From Selaginella moellendorffii (lineage: Eukaryota > Streptophyta > Lycopodiopsida > Selaginellales > Selaginellaceae), in NCBI RefSeq assembly GCF_000143415.4, contig NW_003314460.1, forward strand, positions 16,971 through 59,330: a DNA stretch of 42,360 bases, given 5' to 3'. Both the position numbers and the translations under genes were made by a program. The notes beneath the pieces are model-generated. The model was not told the DNA's origin. It saw only the letters and a program-made list of their open reading frames with translations, and searched no databases. This document shows, one piece after another, positions 1 through 10,061 of this stretch (position 1 is its first letter; each line of letters starts with the position of its first letter).

Positions 1-336
1 CACGCTCTTCTCCACTGTAGCTGCCAATGACTTGGGCCAGATTGACATGTCGTCTTGGTGAGGATCTCCACCTTTGAGTTTCTTAATGGCAGCAATCAAT
101 GTACACAACCAGCACCAAATACGTTAGATCAAAGCTCGATTTGAGAACAAAGAATATGATAGAATTTAAAGATGAGTGTTGGATACCTCACCTTTCACGT
201 AAAGACGCTGCATGTGAATGCACGACTGGCCGCTTTGATAGAATCCTTTGTGGACCAGCTTAGCGATTGTACCTTCCAAGTCTGGAACAAGATCTTCCAC
301 CATGCATGGAGCATTGCCTCCCAGCTCCATAACCAC
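1..336 (-). pseudogene. Aldehyde dehydrogenase fragment, copy 1 (ALDH21-like)
   Basis: Two exon remnants of an NAD(P)-dependent aldehyde dehydrogenase, an enzyme that oxidises aldehydes to acids. The upstream exon (192-336) reads VVMELGGNAPCMVEDL and then FYQSGQSCIHMQRLYV. These contain the ELGG motif with the general-base Glu and the GQxC motif with the catalytic Cys. A GT donor follows at 191-186. The downstream piece (about 1-117) encodes the KKLKGGDP stretch but has lost about 12 bases including the splice acceptor and first codons, and has another short deletion near 36-40, compared with the copy at 18,672-18,943. The window edge cuts the rest. The FYQSGQSC context resembles ALDH21, a class known from mosses and lycophytes; the subfamily is from memory. 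Unlike copy 2, this copy keeps the Tyr codon after QRL. Confidence 0.8.
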
Positions 337-690
337 CTGTAGGAGGAATCAAAGAAGTTTAAGAAAGCGAAGCTCCATCCAAAGGAAGATATAATAGAAT
401 ATCATTATTTTTTAGAGTCTTTATAAGAAAAAATTTCTAAATCAATTTTAGTCTTCAACAATAGCATTTTCTACAACATCCATCTTACAACTGATATAAA
501 TCCCAGCTGAAAATATGTTTCCTTTTCAATAATTTTTATTAAAAATAGTTTTATATTTTATGTAGATAATGGTATTCTATAGTATTTAAAAAAGCCAAAA
601 ATTTCTTACAGTTAGAAGGAAGTAGTGGTTCTTGCAATATAAAATATATTTTAATTATTCATATATATATATAGTATTATATACCAAATG
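337..690. other. AT-rich sequence shared with 19,179-19,510
   Basis: Presumed former intron or flank of the ALDH fragment. The same order of sequence follows ALDH copy 2, so both belong to one duplicated block. No coding potential is seen. It ends in an AT dinucleotide run (about 660-675), after which the two copies part. Confidence 0.7.
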
Positions 691-739
691 ACAACGAGCC
701 ATTCTATATAGAACTAGCCCTAATCATCAGAACTGCTCA

Positions 740-902
740 CGAGAAACGAGAGTTGTTTGGTGTACCAGGCTTTGTCATTAAGGTGTGAGAACTGGATTCC
801 ACCGCTGTAAAAGGCAATATGCGCAATGGAGGAGAGATTGACAAACACTGTCCTTGGTCTCCTTCATTTTGTCCATGAGCAAGTTTGTGAGAAGAAAATG
901 GC
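740..902 (-). pseudogene. TIC32-like short-chain dehydrogenase, N-terminal-half exon
   Basis: A single exon of a short-chain dehydrogenase/reductase of the TIC32 / WW-domain-oxidoreductase type. It reads GHFLLTNLLMDKMKET, then after a one-step frame change VNLSSIAHIAFYSGGIQF and LNDKAWYTKQLS. NLSS holds the serine of the SDR catalytic Ser-Tyr-Lys set. The AG acceptor lies just above 902 and the GTGAGC donor at 739-734. The frame break between KET and VNLSS makes it non-functional. The complementary C-terminal half (Tyr and Lys in YSQSK) is at 17,236-18,134 on the other strand, so the two are pieces of related genes and not one gene. Plant TIC32 is a chloroplast-envelope NADPH-dependent enzyme; assignment to that exact member is tentative. 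Confidence 0.75.
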
Positions 903-999
903 CTAGACATCACAACAAGATAGAAAAGATACCTGAATAGATGTATACTCAGAAAATCATGGAAATCTTCTGATCAAGTTCGAATTTTTCCTCATACCT

Positions 1000-1199
1000 T
1001 GTAAAGTTCCATCACTTTGGAGGTGAGCTTGGAAGCATCATGCCAGGTATGGCGACTCGACTTTATGGTGTTGTCTGAGTCTCCTTTTGGACAGGGCATG
1101 GGCATTTTTCCTTGAGTGGTTACGTTCATTGGTGGAAATATTGCCTTCATTTCTTAAGGCGTTATTCCATAATTATTTTATCTTTTAAATATAGCATAT
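1000..1199 (+). pseudogene. Amidohydrolase (YtcJ/LAF3-like) C-terminal fragment, copy 1
   Basis: A degraded piece encoding, with frame slips, LGSIMPG then a D-F-V/M-VLSESPFGQG stretch. The pattern IGS-x-x-PGK-x-ADFVVLS is the C-terminal signature of metal-dependent amidohydrolases of the YtcJ type, which in plants include LAF3. A near-identical segment is at 9,895-10,060, where the ADFVVLSESPF reading is cleaner. Here bases near 1,045-1,065 differ and break the frame. It runs directly into a kinase fragment, as in the other copy, so the two were duplicated together. No start, metal-binding histidines or upstream exons are visible. Confidence 0.5.
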
Positions 1200-1450
1200 T
1201 TGCGAGAAGATTGGTGAGGACAAAGCAGCCAGAATCATCAAGCAGCTGGTAAAGACCTTCAAATAGATTTATTTGAGAGGTGTGGTTCACCAGGATCTCA
1301 AGCTAGACAACATTCTTTCCAAGCTAAACATGTGCGACAAAGTGGTGATCAGCACCTTTAGGAGATATCACAACAGCAAAGTACATGGCAGCTGAGGTGG
1401 TGGAAAACAAGGATTGGAGCTCTACATGGCAGCCTACTCTACTTTCTTAC
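1200..1450 (+). pseudogene. Protein kinase fragment, copy 1
   Basis: Encodes EDKAARIIKQLVKTFK, an in-frame TAG, then RGVVHQDLKLDNIL, matching kinase subdomains VIa-VIb of the CDPK/CaMK-like group (typically AARII-Q and HRDLKPENIL). The catalytic-loop HRD is HQD here, and the linker that normally reads YLH-x-RG is replaced by a stop plus IYLRG. A further stretch reads AKYMAAEVVENKDWS in a shifted frame, matching the APE motif of subdomain VIII with P changed to A. The DFG region between them is gone. The same piece with the same stop is at 10,062-10,312. This is clearly a dead fragment. Confidence 0.7.
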
Positions 1451-1690
1451 AGACAAAGCCATAAACTGTTTTTAAAAAAGCCATTTCTGAAGGAATAAGA
1501 CAGCATTAAATAAACTGTTATGTATGTACGTGTTTATAGACACAACTTTGAAGCCATGAGCTTGGTTTGATTCGGTACATGATATTTGTACATTAACTCA
1601 GGGCATAGAAATGATTTCCGTGTTTGATTTTATTTAGTGTTTCGCTCTCTGTCGTAAAGGTATTAGGTAAAAAGCAAAAAAGTCCATATG
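1451..1690 (+). repeat. Kinase-fragment 3' tail, repeated four times in the window
   Basis: Sequence after the kinase fragment (including a segment on tail histidine-free AT-rich DNA with the words GGTACATGATATTTG and CTCAGGGCATAGAAATG) recurs at about 4,545-4,800 and 10,313-10,530, with a further downstream extension at 5,540-5,910. It behaves as old duplicated 3'-flanking DNA. No ORF is supported. Confidence 0.7.
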
Positions 1691-2400
1691 TCATTCCAGA
1701 AGAGTTTTCTACAATATTCATCTTAAAATTAATATAAATCATAGTTGTAAATATTTCTTTGATAAATGTTTTAATAAATAGTTGGTATATTTGTGTTGTA
1801 AAAACATACTATATTTATATTACTCGAAACATTTATTAAATATTAATATATTTTTCTTTATATATTAATATGATATCTAATTAGATAGTATTAATTTTTA
1901 TATTCTCTGAAATATAAGTATCAACAATGTATATTTTTAAATGTAAAACCAGACACATAATAAAAATTCTAATATTCTTTATTAAACTATGAAAGTTAGA
2001 GGCATCAGATAAAAACAATTTACCTCAATATGCAATCAAAATTATAATTTCCAAAAACTAACCTATTTTTTTTTTAGTATATATAATTCTTTGGTTTTGT
2101 GAAAAGTCAATTGCTTTTCAAGTACGGCAGAAATTTTGTAGATGTGTTTAGGTTTGTGTACCTTTTTATATAGGCAATAAAAGAATTTAAATTAAAATTT
2201 AATGATGATTAAAAAATAATTTTATCTTCCCCAACACTTGCATTATTATCTAATTGCATTATTGTCCATTTATTTGGAGATTAATAGTAGTAAAATTAAG
2301 ATAAACTAAAAAAAACATGCCAAGAGAAAGCAAAGAAAGAAATAGACTGAACAATTATAATTACATCTACATTTTTTCAAATTGAAAATATTCTCTACTA
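1691..2400. repeat. AT-rich block duplicated at about 20,450-20,900
   Basis: From about 2,020 to 2,310 the sequence closely follows 20,610-20,890, with shared words such as TGTAGATGTGTTTAGG and TTCCCCAACA. Together with 1-660 versus 18,830-19,510 this shows that 1-2,310 and 18,830-20,900 are diverged copies of one block. The SDR, amidohydrolase and kinase pieces at 740-1,690 are present only in the left copy. No gene is seen. Confidence 0.75.
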
Positions 2401-2402
2401 CT

Positions 2403-2428
2403 CCCAGCGTAGCTGGGATCCTTGCTGA
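2403..2428 (+). mobile_element. Helitron 3' terminus (CTGA end)
   Basis: CCCAGC-GTA-GCTGGG hairpin (2,403-2,417), a 7-base spacer and CTGA. Helitron 3' ends have a short GC-rich hairpin just before CTRR. The next base is C and not the expected T, so the last bases may have decayed. I could not find the matching 5' TC end. Confidence 0.6.
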
Positions 2429-2699
2429 CTAAGTAGTTCTATAATGACTAGGTTGTCTATATAGAATGACTGTATATAAAGACAATGAGCCATTCTATAC
2501 CAAAAATCCCTTTACCATGCCATCCCATTAAGTGCTCTTACCTCTAGAATGCCCAAATAATATACCAAATTGAACAATTTAAGAAATAGTGTTTTGTTGC
2601 AATCACTAAGTAAAAACTAAATAAACCCAAGTGCTTGTTACATATTGAACTTAAGCAAGTTTTAATAAATTTTTTATTTTAGAATTAGCCTCTAACTAT
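2429..2699. other. AT-rich spacer between two Helitron ends
   Basis: 271 bases with a TCTATATAGAATG word at about 2,455. This could be a short Helitron start, but it is preceded by G and not A. No coding signal is seen. Confidence 0.4.
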
Positions 2700-2725
2700 C
2701 CCAGCGGAGCTGGGTTCCCTGCTAG
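2700..2725 (+). mobile_element. Helitron 3' terminus (CTAG|T)
   Basis: CCCAGC-GGA-GCTGGG hairpin (2,700-2,714), a short spacer and CTAG followed by T. This is the same family as the ends at 7,431 and 14,688, with one loop base changed. The 5' end is not resolved. Confidence 0.7.
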
Positions 2726-4540
2726 TATAGTATAAGAAAATTGATAAACAGGACATGTACATGAAATGTGGAAGCCTGGTGGATTCTCAGCCAGCTTTGA
2801 CAAGATGGCTTGCCAGAGCGCTGTGTCGTAGATGTTGCTGATGCTGGGATTGGCAAGAAGGTGGTCTTTGGGGAACATTTGTCACTTGGGACGATCACCA
2901 CCAGTGTCTGGAGCTGTTTGTTTGTGATGGTTTTGCCATAAGCCTCTCCACGGTGCTCAAGTTGTGTGGGAGACTGGTGGATCTGTGGCTTGGAGAAGGA
3001 GAGGGTCACTCCCAGACGTGTAGAAAGCAATGCTGCCGTGTCAAACTTGGTAAAAGTTTTTGGAATCTGACTTTGTTCTTGTGTCAGGATTTCAGGATAA
3101 ATACAACACAGAGAATAGGCCTTGGCCTTGCTCTAGAGAGATCTACAAGGCACATAGTTAAATTCATCACATTTGTTTCTGTTATTTTCAACTGCACATC
3201 AAGCCAGATGACTGCTCAGATAATTCAAATTCTCTGCTTGAGAAAGTTGTGATCGCAACAAACAAGTACTTCAAGCCACCTGGATTGCTGTCAATATTTG
3301 ATCGTGAGTTAAAAGCTCTTGGATAGATTTCTTTCACCATTTTTTGCAGGGGCTGGCACTGAAACAAAGTGGCATTGACAAAGAGGCAGCCAATGACTTT
3401 ACATGTGACTCAAGTTGTGTAGTTTATTATCTATAATACTAAGATATATGTGAAATATCAGCTACTCGAGCAACTTGGGGAAGATGAGTATGACACATGT
3501 CTTGGAGCTTCCTCTTCATAGTGGCCACTTCCATCATTAGTAGTACGTGATGAGTGAGAGCGAATGAAATGCCTTTAAAAGAATAAACAGATTTATATAA
3601 CATATAATATGTATAAGATGGGCGTCTCTAGCAAAGCTCTCCAGTCGTACCTTGAAGCATTGTTGAAAAAAATGTAAAGAGTAAGACAAGCACCCAGATG
3701 ACCATTGTGTTTGTGGTGCCATATAACAAGAGGATCTACCTCCGGAACTAAGTGACTTGTGCAACCTTTCTGAGCCACCCAACTTTGACAACACTTGGGC
3801 CATAACAATCCTTTTCTAATGTTTTCTGATCAGACAAATTGAATCAAAGAACTTCTTGGATTCATGATTGAAGTTTAGACTATGACCCTTTCCAGGAGTA
3901 GTGACAACAGAAGTAAGTTGAGGATTTTTTTTTCTAGCTTCTTGAGTGTCAGAGATGGTTGCCAGAATCTGGTAATTGAACCTTTATTATTATAGATGTA
4001 TACTCTTTCTTTTGGTTTTGAAGGTATTCTTAATCAACCTTGTTGCAAAGACTTATGAAGAGCTCATTGAAGTGCTAAAAGACTTACTGGTGATTAGAGG
4101 AGATGATCATTCAGCCGTATTCAAAGCATTCCTGAGTGTAAAAAAACACTGAGCTTTATCTGTACCAGCATTTTTAAATACATACTCTAACAAATTAATT
4201 GTTCTTATTTTAAAATTCATTCTTGACTACATCTCATATTGTTCTCAGGAGGAAATTGCTCACTTGACCAGATCTGCATATGGAGATATTTCATAATAAA
4301 AACTCGTGAATGCAAAGTCATTCCTACAGTCCTCGATGTTCCTTGCTTAAATACGCAAGAAACAATTTTGGATGCTCTAAAAGCCTGGTTACGCTTCTTG
4401 ATAGTTTCATGTTTCACTCACACCAAGTTTGTGCTCTGTGACTTGTCTTAATTCTTGGAATTATGTTGAGAAAAGATACGCTCATGGCAACATAAAGCAG
4501 CCTGTCTGGATCAGATTAGTTCTTCTTTTCGACTTTACTT
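2726..4540. other. Unrecognised exon-like fragments
   Basis: Less AT-rich DNA with several short coding-looking pieces that I cannot assign. On the minus strand 2,755-2,880 reads FPKDHLLANPSISNIYDT followed by ALWQAILSKLAENPPGF, and 3,660-3,800 reads VDPLVIWHHKHNGHLG. On the plus strand 3,270-3,400 reads LLSIFDRELKALG and, after a possible intron, LALKQSGIDKEAANDF; 4,023-4,140 reads VAKTYEELIEVLKDLLVIRG; and 4,335-4,410 reads VLDVPCLNTQETILDALKAW. Strand and frame change between pieces, and no start-to-stop gene can be built. They are most likely further captured or decayed exons. Confidence is in the coding-like character only. Confidence 0.35.
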
Positions 4541-4544
4541 TCTT

Positions 4545-4930
4545 ATTCAGACAATGTCATGATCTGTTGTTAGAAGATATTTTTTATGGAATCAGACAGC
4601 ATTAAAGAAACTGTTGTGCATGTGTGTGTCTATAGACATACCTTTGAAGCCATGAGATTTGTTTGATTCGGTACATGATATTTGCACATTAACTCAGGGC
4701 ATAGAAATGATTTCCACTCACATGTGTGTATTTGATTTTATTTATTATTTTGCTCGTTCTTGTAAAGATTTTAGGTAACAAAAAAAAAAATGTCTATATG
4801 TCATTTCAGATCACAAACCTAAGAACACTTAGAGGATTCATAAAGAAATGTGCAGGCAGAAAACAGTTCAGAAGAGTGACCTGCACATACAAGAAATCTC
4901 TATTCTATTATGCTATGCAAGACATATGAT
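4545..4930 (+). repeat. Third copy of the kinase-fragment 3' tail
   Basis: Follows 1,490-1,690 and 10,330-10,640 closely, with the ACAGCATTAAA and GATTCGGTACATGATA words and then the GAAGAGTGACCTGCACATAC word. No kinase coding sequence is left in front of it. Confidence 0.65.
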
Positions 4931-5019
4931 ATGTGGTCTGTGACACCCTGGATTTCCTGGAAGTTCATGTTATAAAAAAGGAGAATGTAAAATATCTGAA
5001 TATTTCTTTTCTTCTAAAT

Positions 5020-5535
5020 GTTCTTTCTTCTTTGGTAGAGTTCTTTTCTCAAACTATTATCGTCAGTAACATCATTCACGGAAACAATGGGATGGAAACC
5101 ACAAAAAATGCATATTCAAACCGGAGGAAATGGTTGACTGTGGCTGTGTCCGAGAAGTGGCTATATGAGCCGAAAACTCAGAAAAGAAACTCGCAAAGAA
5201 AGAGAATCATGTGTTAAAAAAAAAGGCTGGATGATGAATCCTGGCAGAGCTTTCTCCAGAAAAGCATCCAATCAAGTTTCAAGGGTTCTTTTGAGTGTGG
5301 TGTTTCATTTTCAGGACAATGGAAAAGCCTCCACAGAAAGTTCTTTCACTGCAATCCACAACTCTAAACAGCTTGTTGAAGCTTTAGAGGACCACTGAGA
5401 AAGATGATGCTCAACTTGGCGGTTGATCATTGCTCCCGCCTGAATTATGGCAAGAAAGCAGGGACCAAGTGGCTTGACAATCACCACTCGCAAAACATAC
5501 ACGAGTTTGAGATGGAGATTGTACGGTTATACAAA
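5020..5535 (+). other. Unrecognised coding-like fragment
   Basis: Reading from ATG at 5,404, a frame encodes MMLNLAVDHCSRLNYGKKAG and goes on with TKWLDNHHSQNIHEFEMEIV and RLYKNN before decaying into the repeat at 5,540. The last part (HEFEMEIVRLYKNN) looks like a genuine amphipathic protein segment. A possible AG acceptor lies near 5,314. I do not recognise the family. Upstream 5,020-5,300 is less AT-rich and may hold another exon remnant. Confidence 0.3.
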
Positions 5536-5539
5536 AACA

Positions 5540-5910
5540 ATTTGTCTGCACGTCATTCCAATTCACAAACCTAAGAAAACTAGAACATTCATTGTGGATT
5601 TTACATCAAGAAATGTGCAAGAAGAAACAATCCAGAAGAGTGACCTGCAAAAACAAGGAATCTCTATATTCTATTGTGCTATTGCTATGTTTTCTTGAAT
5701 ACAAAGAAACAACATCTTACCAATAAGAAACATTTTCTTGCCATAATGATCTACAGCAGATCTATCACCTATCTATGCTACTGAAATCTAGAGAACTTGC
5801 ACTAGCTTATGAACAATGGAAATATAAATTTGGAATTCTGGGAATGGGTAGCAAGAGAAAATAAAAAAATGTGGATGTCATTAGGTGATGTGATTGTACA
5901 AGATGTTAAT
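5540..5910 (+). repeat. Repeat shared with 10,540-10,880
   Basis: Shares GAAGAGTGACCTGC, TCTATATTCTATTGTGCTAT-type words and the following 250 bases with the downstream end of the kinase A tail. This ties the 4.5-5.9 kb and 10.3-10.9 kb segments to one ancestral flank. Confidence 0.6.
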
Positions 5911-7431
5911 ATAATGCAAAAACACATAAAAAATATGTTAAAGTAGAATATAAAGAAAATAGTGTCTATTAAAATATGATATATTCTAACTTAAAATAGA
6001 GGAGTTATTATGTCTAACTGTTGTGTAAAATATTTTTTTTATCAATAATCTTATGGTACTTTTTAATACTAACATATATGAAATTAAACACATTGAGTTG
6101 TCAATTGGCTAAGATATAGTCTAAGATTTATATGATATCATAAATTTTCTAAACTTTATCTTATATTGCATTTATACATGAAAAACATAATAAGATATAA
6201 ATATGATTGAAACAACATTAGTACATGGACCATATATCATCAACTGAAATTTAATTGTATCTATTTTGTGAATTTTCTTTGGATCCATCCTATAGAAAGT
6301 ATGAAATATTTTAGAATTTTTAACGTTTAAAGAATTATATGTAATTGCAAGCTTTCAAAATATATGAATATAAATATTAGGCAAAAAGGAATATCAAAGA
6401 TAAATATGTAAAATATTAAGAGTTCTTATCATTGTTGAAGAAATAACCCACCATCCCAAAGAATAATAAATTATTCACTATTAACAACAACCAAGCAAAA
6501 CTCTTAATGAGAACAATCAACTATCACAAATGATAGTAGAGTTCTAGCATAAAGAAAAAAATTATATATCAATAAACCTTACTCTACCCCACTTTATAGT
6601 AAAACTTCACAAGTCATTTATCATTATAAAATTTCAGCATTTATAACATTGTTATAAAGTGTTAATTTTAAATATAAATACATGAATATAGAAAATAATA
6701 ATGTTATTTCAGATTAGCATTCTCTCTAAATAAAATTTAAAAAAATAATGTATGATATATAATAGAATACCTCTAATTTTAAATATTACTCTCAAAATAC
6801 ATGAATATAAATATTAGGCACAAAGGGAATATCAAAGATAAATATGTAAATATTTAAAGTTCTTAGAATAAAATATAAAACATATAAAGGTAACAATTTT
6901 CATTTAGTGTTATGCAATTCCAAAACTTTCAGTCTGAAAAGATGAAAAACTAAACTCCATAATAATGTTTATATTTTTTAAATTTACAAGATGTATATTT
7001 AAGTGAGTTAAATATATATTTTAACATAATTGAAAAAATTTAATAGAATATTTATAATAATTTTTATTAATTATATAGAGAATTCAAATAAAATAAAAAA
7101 TTAGTTACCAAATCTCAATCTCTAAATGACTCATCTGGCCATGGGTTCCCACAATGAGCAAGTCCATTTATAGAAGATCCAAAACTTCACTTAGCAATTA
7201 GAGTTTTAAATGTAATATAATGTTATGAGTTATATTTATTATGTTATGATATGTGTTGGTGATAAAGTCAATTGTAGAAGTGATTTTTAATATAAATATT
7301 ATATTATGTTTAACTATGTATCTTATAATTATGATTATGTTAAAATTTATAATTACGATTACAACTCTTTGAAATTATTAAAACATCATGAATAAATATG
7401 ATGCTCCCAGCGTAGCTGGGACTTTTGCTAG
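5911..7431 (+). mobile_element. Helitron-like element copy A, 5' end not resolved
   Basis: AT-rich non-coding DNA matching 13,480-14,688 over most of its length. It ends with the hairpin CCCAGC-GTA-GCTGGG (7,406-7,420), a 7-base spacer and CTAG (7,428-7,431), followed by T. I found no clear TC 5' end, so the left boundary is a guess at the repeat junction. No Rep/helicase ORF is present, so it would be non-autonomous. The same insertion site and flanking sequence occur at 14,689 onward, so the insertion predates the local duplication. Confidence 0.65.
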
Positions 7432-7520
7432 TCATCATGCTCCCTTATTTAAATGTGCTATTGGCATATGGCATCTGGTGTCTTTTATTCCATTTTTAGA
7501 ATATTATTTCTGAATATACT

Positions 7521-7655
7521 TATAATCTAACGGTTCAAATTCAAAAACTTCAAATAGATGGCATAGATCAAGTGCCAAAGGAGTGGCAACTCTTCAATTT
7601 TGATTTTAATGACGCTCCAAATCAAGTGAAATCTTTTAGGGCGATCGAGCAGATT
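7521..7655 (+). pseudogene. Unrecognised recurrent exon, copy A
   Basis: Encodes a decayed version of NLTVEIQSLQIDG and GWQRFNFDFNDAPNQVKF, best seen on the minus strand at 22,956-23,093. It ends at a GTGAGC donor-like site (7,656). The same exon lies upstream of kelch copy B (14,775-14,898). Three occurrences with preserved reading suggest a real protein-coding exon. I do not recognise the family. Confidence 0.5.
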
Positions 7656-7663
7656 GTGAGCTC

Positions 7664-7697
7664 TGTGTGTGTGTGTGCCTCTGTGTGTGTGTGTGTT
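7664..7697. repeat. (GT)n microsatellite
   Basis: Alternating GT with one CCT interruption, at the place where copy B has a (CT)n tract (14,911-14,936). Confidence 0.9.
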
Positions 7698-7822
7698 TGA
7701 TGAGGTCTTCATTGCAGAGCACCTCAGAGCTACAGTCAGCTGTACGTGAAGATCTGAAGCTGCCACCAGTTCAAAAGCTCAGGAAACCGTTGTCAATGGC
7801 CACGCGCCAGAAAATGACAATC

Positions 7823-8626
7823 TTTTTTCGAGTCTCTCAAGTCCCTGTTTGTTCCAGGTTCTCGAGGCTGGAACCACGACTAGAATCAAGGTTTTTCACT
7901 CTCTTGCTCTTTGCTATTCTCTTTCGAGGCTTAAAGTTCCTGTTTGTTCCAGGTGCTCAAGGCTGGAACCAAGAGAAAAAAAAAAAAATTTCGCCCATGG
8001 TTCACTTCAGTGGCTATGGCTGGGACGAGTGCCAGACCAACGATGTGCACGTCTTCGACTTCGGTATAAGTTTCCTCTTCTGGGTTTTCCGGAAAAAATG
8101 GTTTTGATCATGTTTTTGGTGGGATCACGCAGGGATGTACACCTGGAGCAAGCCTGTGATAAAAGGAACGCACCCTTCTCCTCGGGACAGCCACAGCTCC
8201 ACGGCCGTCGGGTCTAAGCTCTATTTTTTCGAGTCTCTCAAGTCCCTGTTTGTTCCAGGTTCTCAGAGGCTGGAACCACGACTAGAATCAAGGTTTTTCA
8301 CTCTCTTGCTCTTTGCTATTCTCTTTCGAGGCTTAAAGTTCCTGTTTGTTCCAGGTGCTCAAGGCTGGAACCAAGAGAAAAAAAAGAAATTTTCGCCCAT
8401 GGTTCACTTCAGTGGCTACGGGTGGGATGAGTGCCAGACCAACGATGTGCACGTCTTCGACTTTGGTATAAGTTTCCTCTTCTGGGTTTTCCGGAAAAAA
8501 TGGTTTTAATCATGTTTTTGGTGGGACCGCGCAGGGATGTACACCTGGAGCAAGCCTGTGATAAAAGGAACGCACCCTTCTCCTCAGGACAGCCACAGCT
8601 CCACGGCCGTCGGGTCTAAGCTCTAT
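7823..8626 (+). repeat. Tandem duplication of kelch 5' leader, exon 1 remnant and exon 2 start
   Basis: Unit 1 is 7,823-8,223 and unit 2 is 8,224-8,626 (401 and 403 bp). They are nearly identical, with small differences such as GTTCTCGAGG versus GTTCTCAGAGG and the length of an A-run. Each unit holds the leader, the exon 1 remnant, intron 1 and the start of exon 2. Inside each unit a block of about 40 bp (TGTTTGTTCCAGGT ... GGCTGGAACC) also occurs twice, about 80 bp apart. Copy B at 15,010-15,060 has this block once. Confidence 0.9.
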
Positions 8627-9828
8627 GTGTTTGGTGATACCAATGGAACCAGCCCGCTTGACGATCTCTTTGTTTTGGATAATGGTAAGCTCCGAGTTCT
8701 ATCGATTTTTTTTTCTCGTTCTTATCATCCGATGCAGCTACCAACACCTTGGGGAAACCTGACGTTTTTGGTCCGAGAGAAGGACATAGCGCGTCTCTCA
8801 TGGTGACAACCTGTTCGTGTTTGGGGGATGTGAGAAATCCAGCGATCCCTCCTCCATGTTTTGGACACGAGTAATATCCTGTTATCTTTCCTTGTTTTCT
8901 TCTAAATTTTTTTTATCCCTGTAGATACTTTTGTCTGGAAGAAGATTTCTACCACTGGAGTCTCGCCTATTCCTCAGGATAGCCATACCTGCTCTTCCTA
9001 TAAGAACTGTTTCGTTGTCAAGGACAGTGGTAATCCAGAAACAATGGCATGGCGGGAGGTAAAGACGACTGGTGCCAAGCTGATGCCAAGAGCCGGGCAT
9101 ACAACAATCAGCCATGGAAAGTATCTCGCTTGTAGGTAGATTTGTTTCCTGTTGGTCTCTCATGGGGCTTTTACGTATTTTGCAGCGACTGGTGTTTGGG
9201 CGACTTCGAATCCCTCTGGTTCTAGGCCTGCTCCACGTTTCTCCCTTGCAGGAGATTCTGTGGACGCAGAGCGAGGCATATTATTCGTCTATGAGGGATG
9301 TAACAAAGAGCTTGAAGCTCTGGATGACATGTATTTCCTCGACACAGGTTGGCTTCTTCTTTTATTGACATTGCTGCCATTCTTGACAATATGGTTGCCG
9401 TTTTTCTGTGAAGAGATGCTGAGGGAGAAAGATCCATCAGAACCAAAGCTATCCATGCGTAAGGAACTTAAGAGAAGGTGGCAAAGAGTATCGTGCCATG
9501 CCATTCATGCTAGACAAGCAACGGGGATGCGGACAAGAGCTTGGTTTCATCTCACGGAGGTATCTGCGGAAAACCTTGGACCTCTCCAATTTTTCCCTGT
9601 CAAACTCATGCTACAGAGTTTCAAGCTCACGTTCAGCCACTAGGCAAGAAGATGTTCGAGGCTAGAGAAAGCGACGTATTCAACTACGGATACATGCTAG
9701 AAGCCTCCATCGATGGGAAACTCTTCCGTGGGCTGCTCTTCTTGTACAAGCCTGGCTTTGCTCAGGCAGTGCAAACTTACATGGCAAGGTTTGTTTCGTT
9801 TGATCCTCAGTTACTCTCTAATGCCAGG
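7990..9828 (+). pseudogene. Kelch-repeat protein pseudogene, copy A
   Basis: Broken gene for a plant galactose-oxidase/kelch beta-propeller protein, similar to the Arabidopsis At1g18610/At1g74150 type (recalled, not searched). Recognisable exons encode SGYGWDECQTNDVHVFD, TWSKPVIKGTHPSP, GSKLYVFGDTNGTSPLDDL, TNTLGKPDVFG, WKKISTTGVSPIPQDSHTCS, MAWREVKTTGAKLMPRAGHT, ATGVWATSNPSGSRPAPRFS and a non-kelch C-terminal part ending YGYMLEASIDGKLFRG. Introns are short, for example 8,466-8,534 and 8,685-8,737. Damage: exon 1 has lost its N-terminal half, the 5' part is tandemly duplicated, a 22-base deletion and a 1-base deletion shift exon 3, and a deletion removes the end of exon 4 with the next intron. 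The segment then joins foreign sequence near 9,828. Confidence 0.88.
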
Positions 9829-10061
9829 AAGGAAAACATCACAGGAGGAAACCACAGGACGTCCAAAAGGCCGTAGTAAAGGCCAAACCGTGTGTATGCA
9901 GCTGCATTGGGTTGCTGATGCAAGGAAAGTTTGCCGACTTTGTGGTGTTGTCCGAGTCTCCTTTTGGACAGGGCTTTTCCTCAAGTGGTTACATTCGTTG
10001 GTGGAAATATTGCCTCCCTTTCTTAAGGCGTTATTCCATAATTATTTGGTCTTTTAAATAT
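9829..10061 (+). pseudogene. Amidohydrolase (YtcJ/LAF3-like) C-terminal fragment, copy A
   Basis: Frame from about 9,890 encodes CIGLLMQGKFADFVVLSESP, matching the IGS-x-x-PGK-x-ADFVVLS signature near the C-terminus of YtcJ-type amidohydrolases (LAF3 in plants). Preceding codons read HRRKPQDVQKAVVKAKPC. It is joined directly to kelch copy A, because after CTCTAATGCC the sequence no longer follows kelch copy B. No intact ORF is present. Copy 1 (1,000-1,199) has an LGSIMPG reading, which strengthens the family call. Confidence 0.55.

Noticed and set aside
8882-9163. Minus-strand ORFs across kelch copy A
   Set aside because: They are antisense shadows of kelch exons whose plus-strand translation is clearly recognisable.
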